Part shown: positions 33,604 to 33,771 of the stretch, in pieces | Layout of the letters: the number at the start of each line of letters is the position of its first letter | Numbering within the stretch: the stretch's first letter is position 1 | Assembly (NCBI RefSeq): GCF_000719285.1 | Contig: NZ_JOFS01000067.1 | Coordinates: 1-33,771, forward strand | Direction of reading: 5' to 3' | Length of the DNA stretch: 33,771 nt | Source of the DNA: Streptomyces bicolor | GTDB lineage: Bacteria > Actinomycetota > Actinomycetes > Streptomycetales > Streptomycetaceae | The notes under the pieces: generated by a model | The model's input: only the letters and a program-made list of their open reading frames with translations | What the model was told of the DNA's origin: nothing | Databases searched by the model: none | Position numbers and translations under genes: made by a program

Positions 33604-33771
33604 GTGAAAAGGATCAGAAACGTCAAGGCGGTCCAGACCGTCAAGGCCGTCCAGTGGCTGACCAGCACCGATCACAAGACGATCGGGACGCTGTATCTCG
33701 TCACGTCGTTCGCGTTCTTCGTGATCGGTGGCGTGATGGCGCTGCTCATGCGTGCCGAGCTGGCCCGTCCG
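33604..33771 (+). CDS. ctaD: Cytochrome c oxidase subunit I, N-terminal part (cut by window end)
   Basis: Fifty-six codons of a longer gene. After a short basic N-terminus the frame reads [21 protein letters not shown] then [17 protein letters not shown], the highly conserved first cytoplasmic segment and first membrane helix of haem-copper oxidase subunit I. The full protein (about 550-580 residues) would form the catalytic core of the aa3 oxidase in the membrane. GTG 33604 has only a weak G-rich ribosome-binding site. Whether this is the main or a second ctaD copy cannot be told from the window. Confidence 0.88.
   Translation, partial: MKRIRNVKAVQTVKAVQWLTSTDHKTIGTLYLVTSFAFFVIGGVMALLMRAELARP

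Overview
The window is very GC-rich, uses many GTG starts, packs genes in short operons and carries mycothiol, F420, MsiK-type sugar-uptake and streptogrisin-like functions, all of which point to a Streptomyces chromosome (inference from gene content; no rRNA or tRNA gene was seen). All coordinates and calls come from reading the sequence; no database search was run.

Layout. 0.3-5.6 kb: an F420-type PPOX enzyme, a PatB/MalY-type PLP C-S lyase, a DUF3800 protein, a membrane-anchored S1 protease, an EamA permease and a small ORF. 5.7-11.6 kb: a carbohydrate locus with a ROK regulator (without the family zinc cysteines) divergent from two MalF/MalG-type permeases, a lipoprotein binding protein and a Gfo/Idh/MocA oxidoreductase; no ATPase is present. 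11.6-15.1 kb: an L,D-transpeptidase, two SDR oxidoreductases, a hypothetical protein and a DUF4180 protein. 15.2-16.7 kb: a mycothiol-dependent formaldehyde dehydrogenase gene broken by an internal deletion, whose shifted frame runs into the downstream metallo-hydrolase. 16.8-20.4 kb: a reactive-sulfur locus with a persulfide-dioxygenase-like protein carrying three rhodanese modules, a TauE/SafE exporter, a CsoR-family repressor of the CstR (persulfide) type and a membrane rhodanese, all tied together by three copies of a TACCC-GGGGGTA operator.

20.4-26.7 kb is the most unusual part. It is a fas-like cytokinin cluster: a half-transketolase gene on the minus strand, then a tightly overlapping plus-strand operon of adenylate isopentenyltransferase, cytokinin-oxidase-like flavoprotein and a LOG phosphoribohydrolase fused to a polyketide-type acyltransferase, followed closely by a half-size ABC exporter. 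The layout resembles the Rhodococcus fascians fas operon (fasD, fasE, fasF, with a fasC-like piece), but the acyltransferase fusion and the missing FAD-linking histidine suggest a modified, perhaps acylated, adenine product rather than a plain cytokinin (inference).

26.7-33.8 kb: a short coding remnant, a small secreted protein, a SnoaL-like protein and a half-length alanyl-tRNA-synthetase paralogue preceded by an Ala-rich short ORF; then a YihY/BrkB-holin-DUF3618-DUF4235 membrane operon, an ECF-type sigma factor with a CU044_5270-type membrane partner, and the first 56 codons of a cytochrome c oxidase subunit I gene running off the end.
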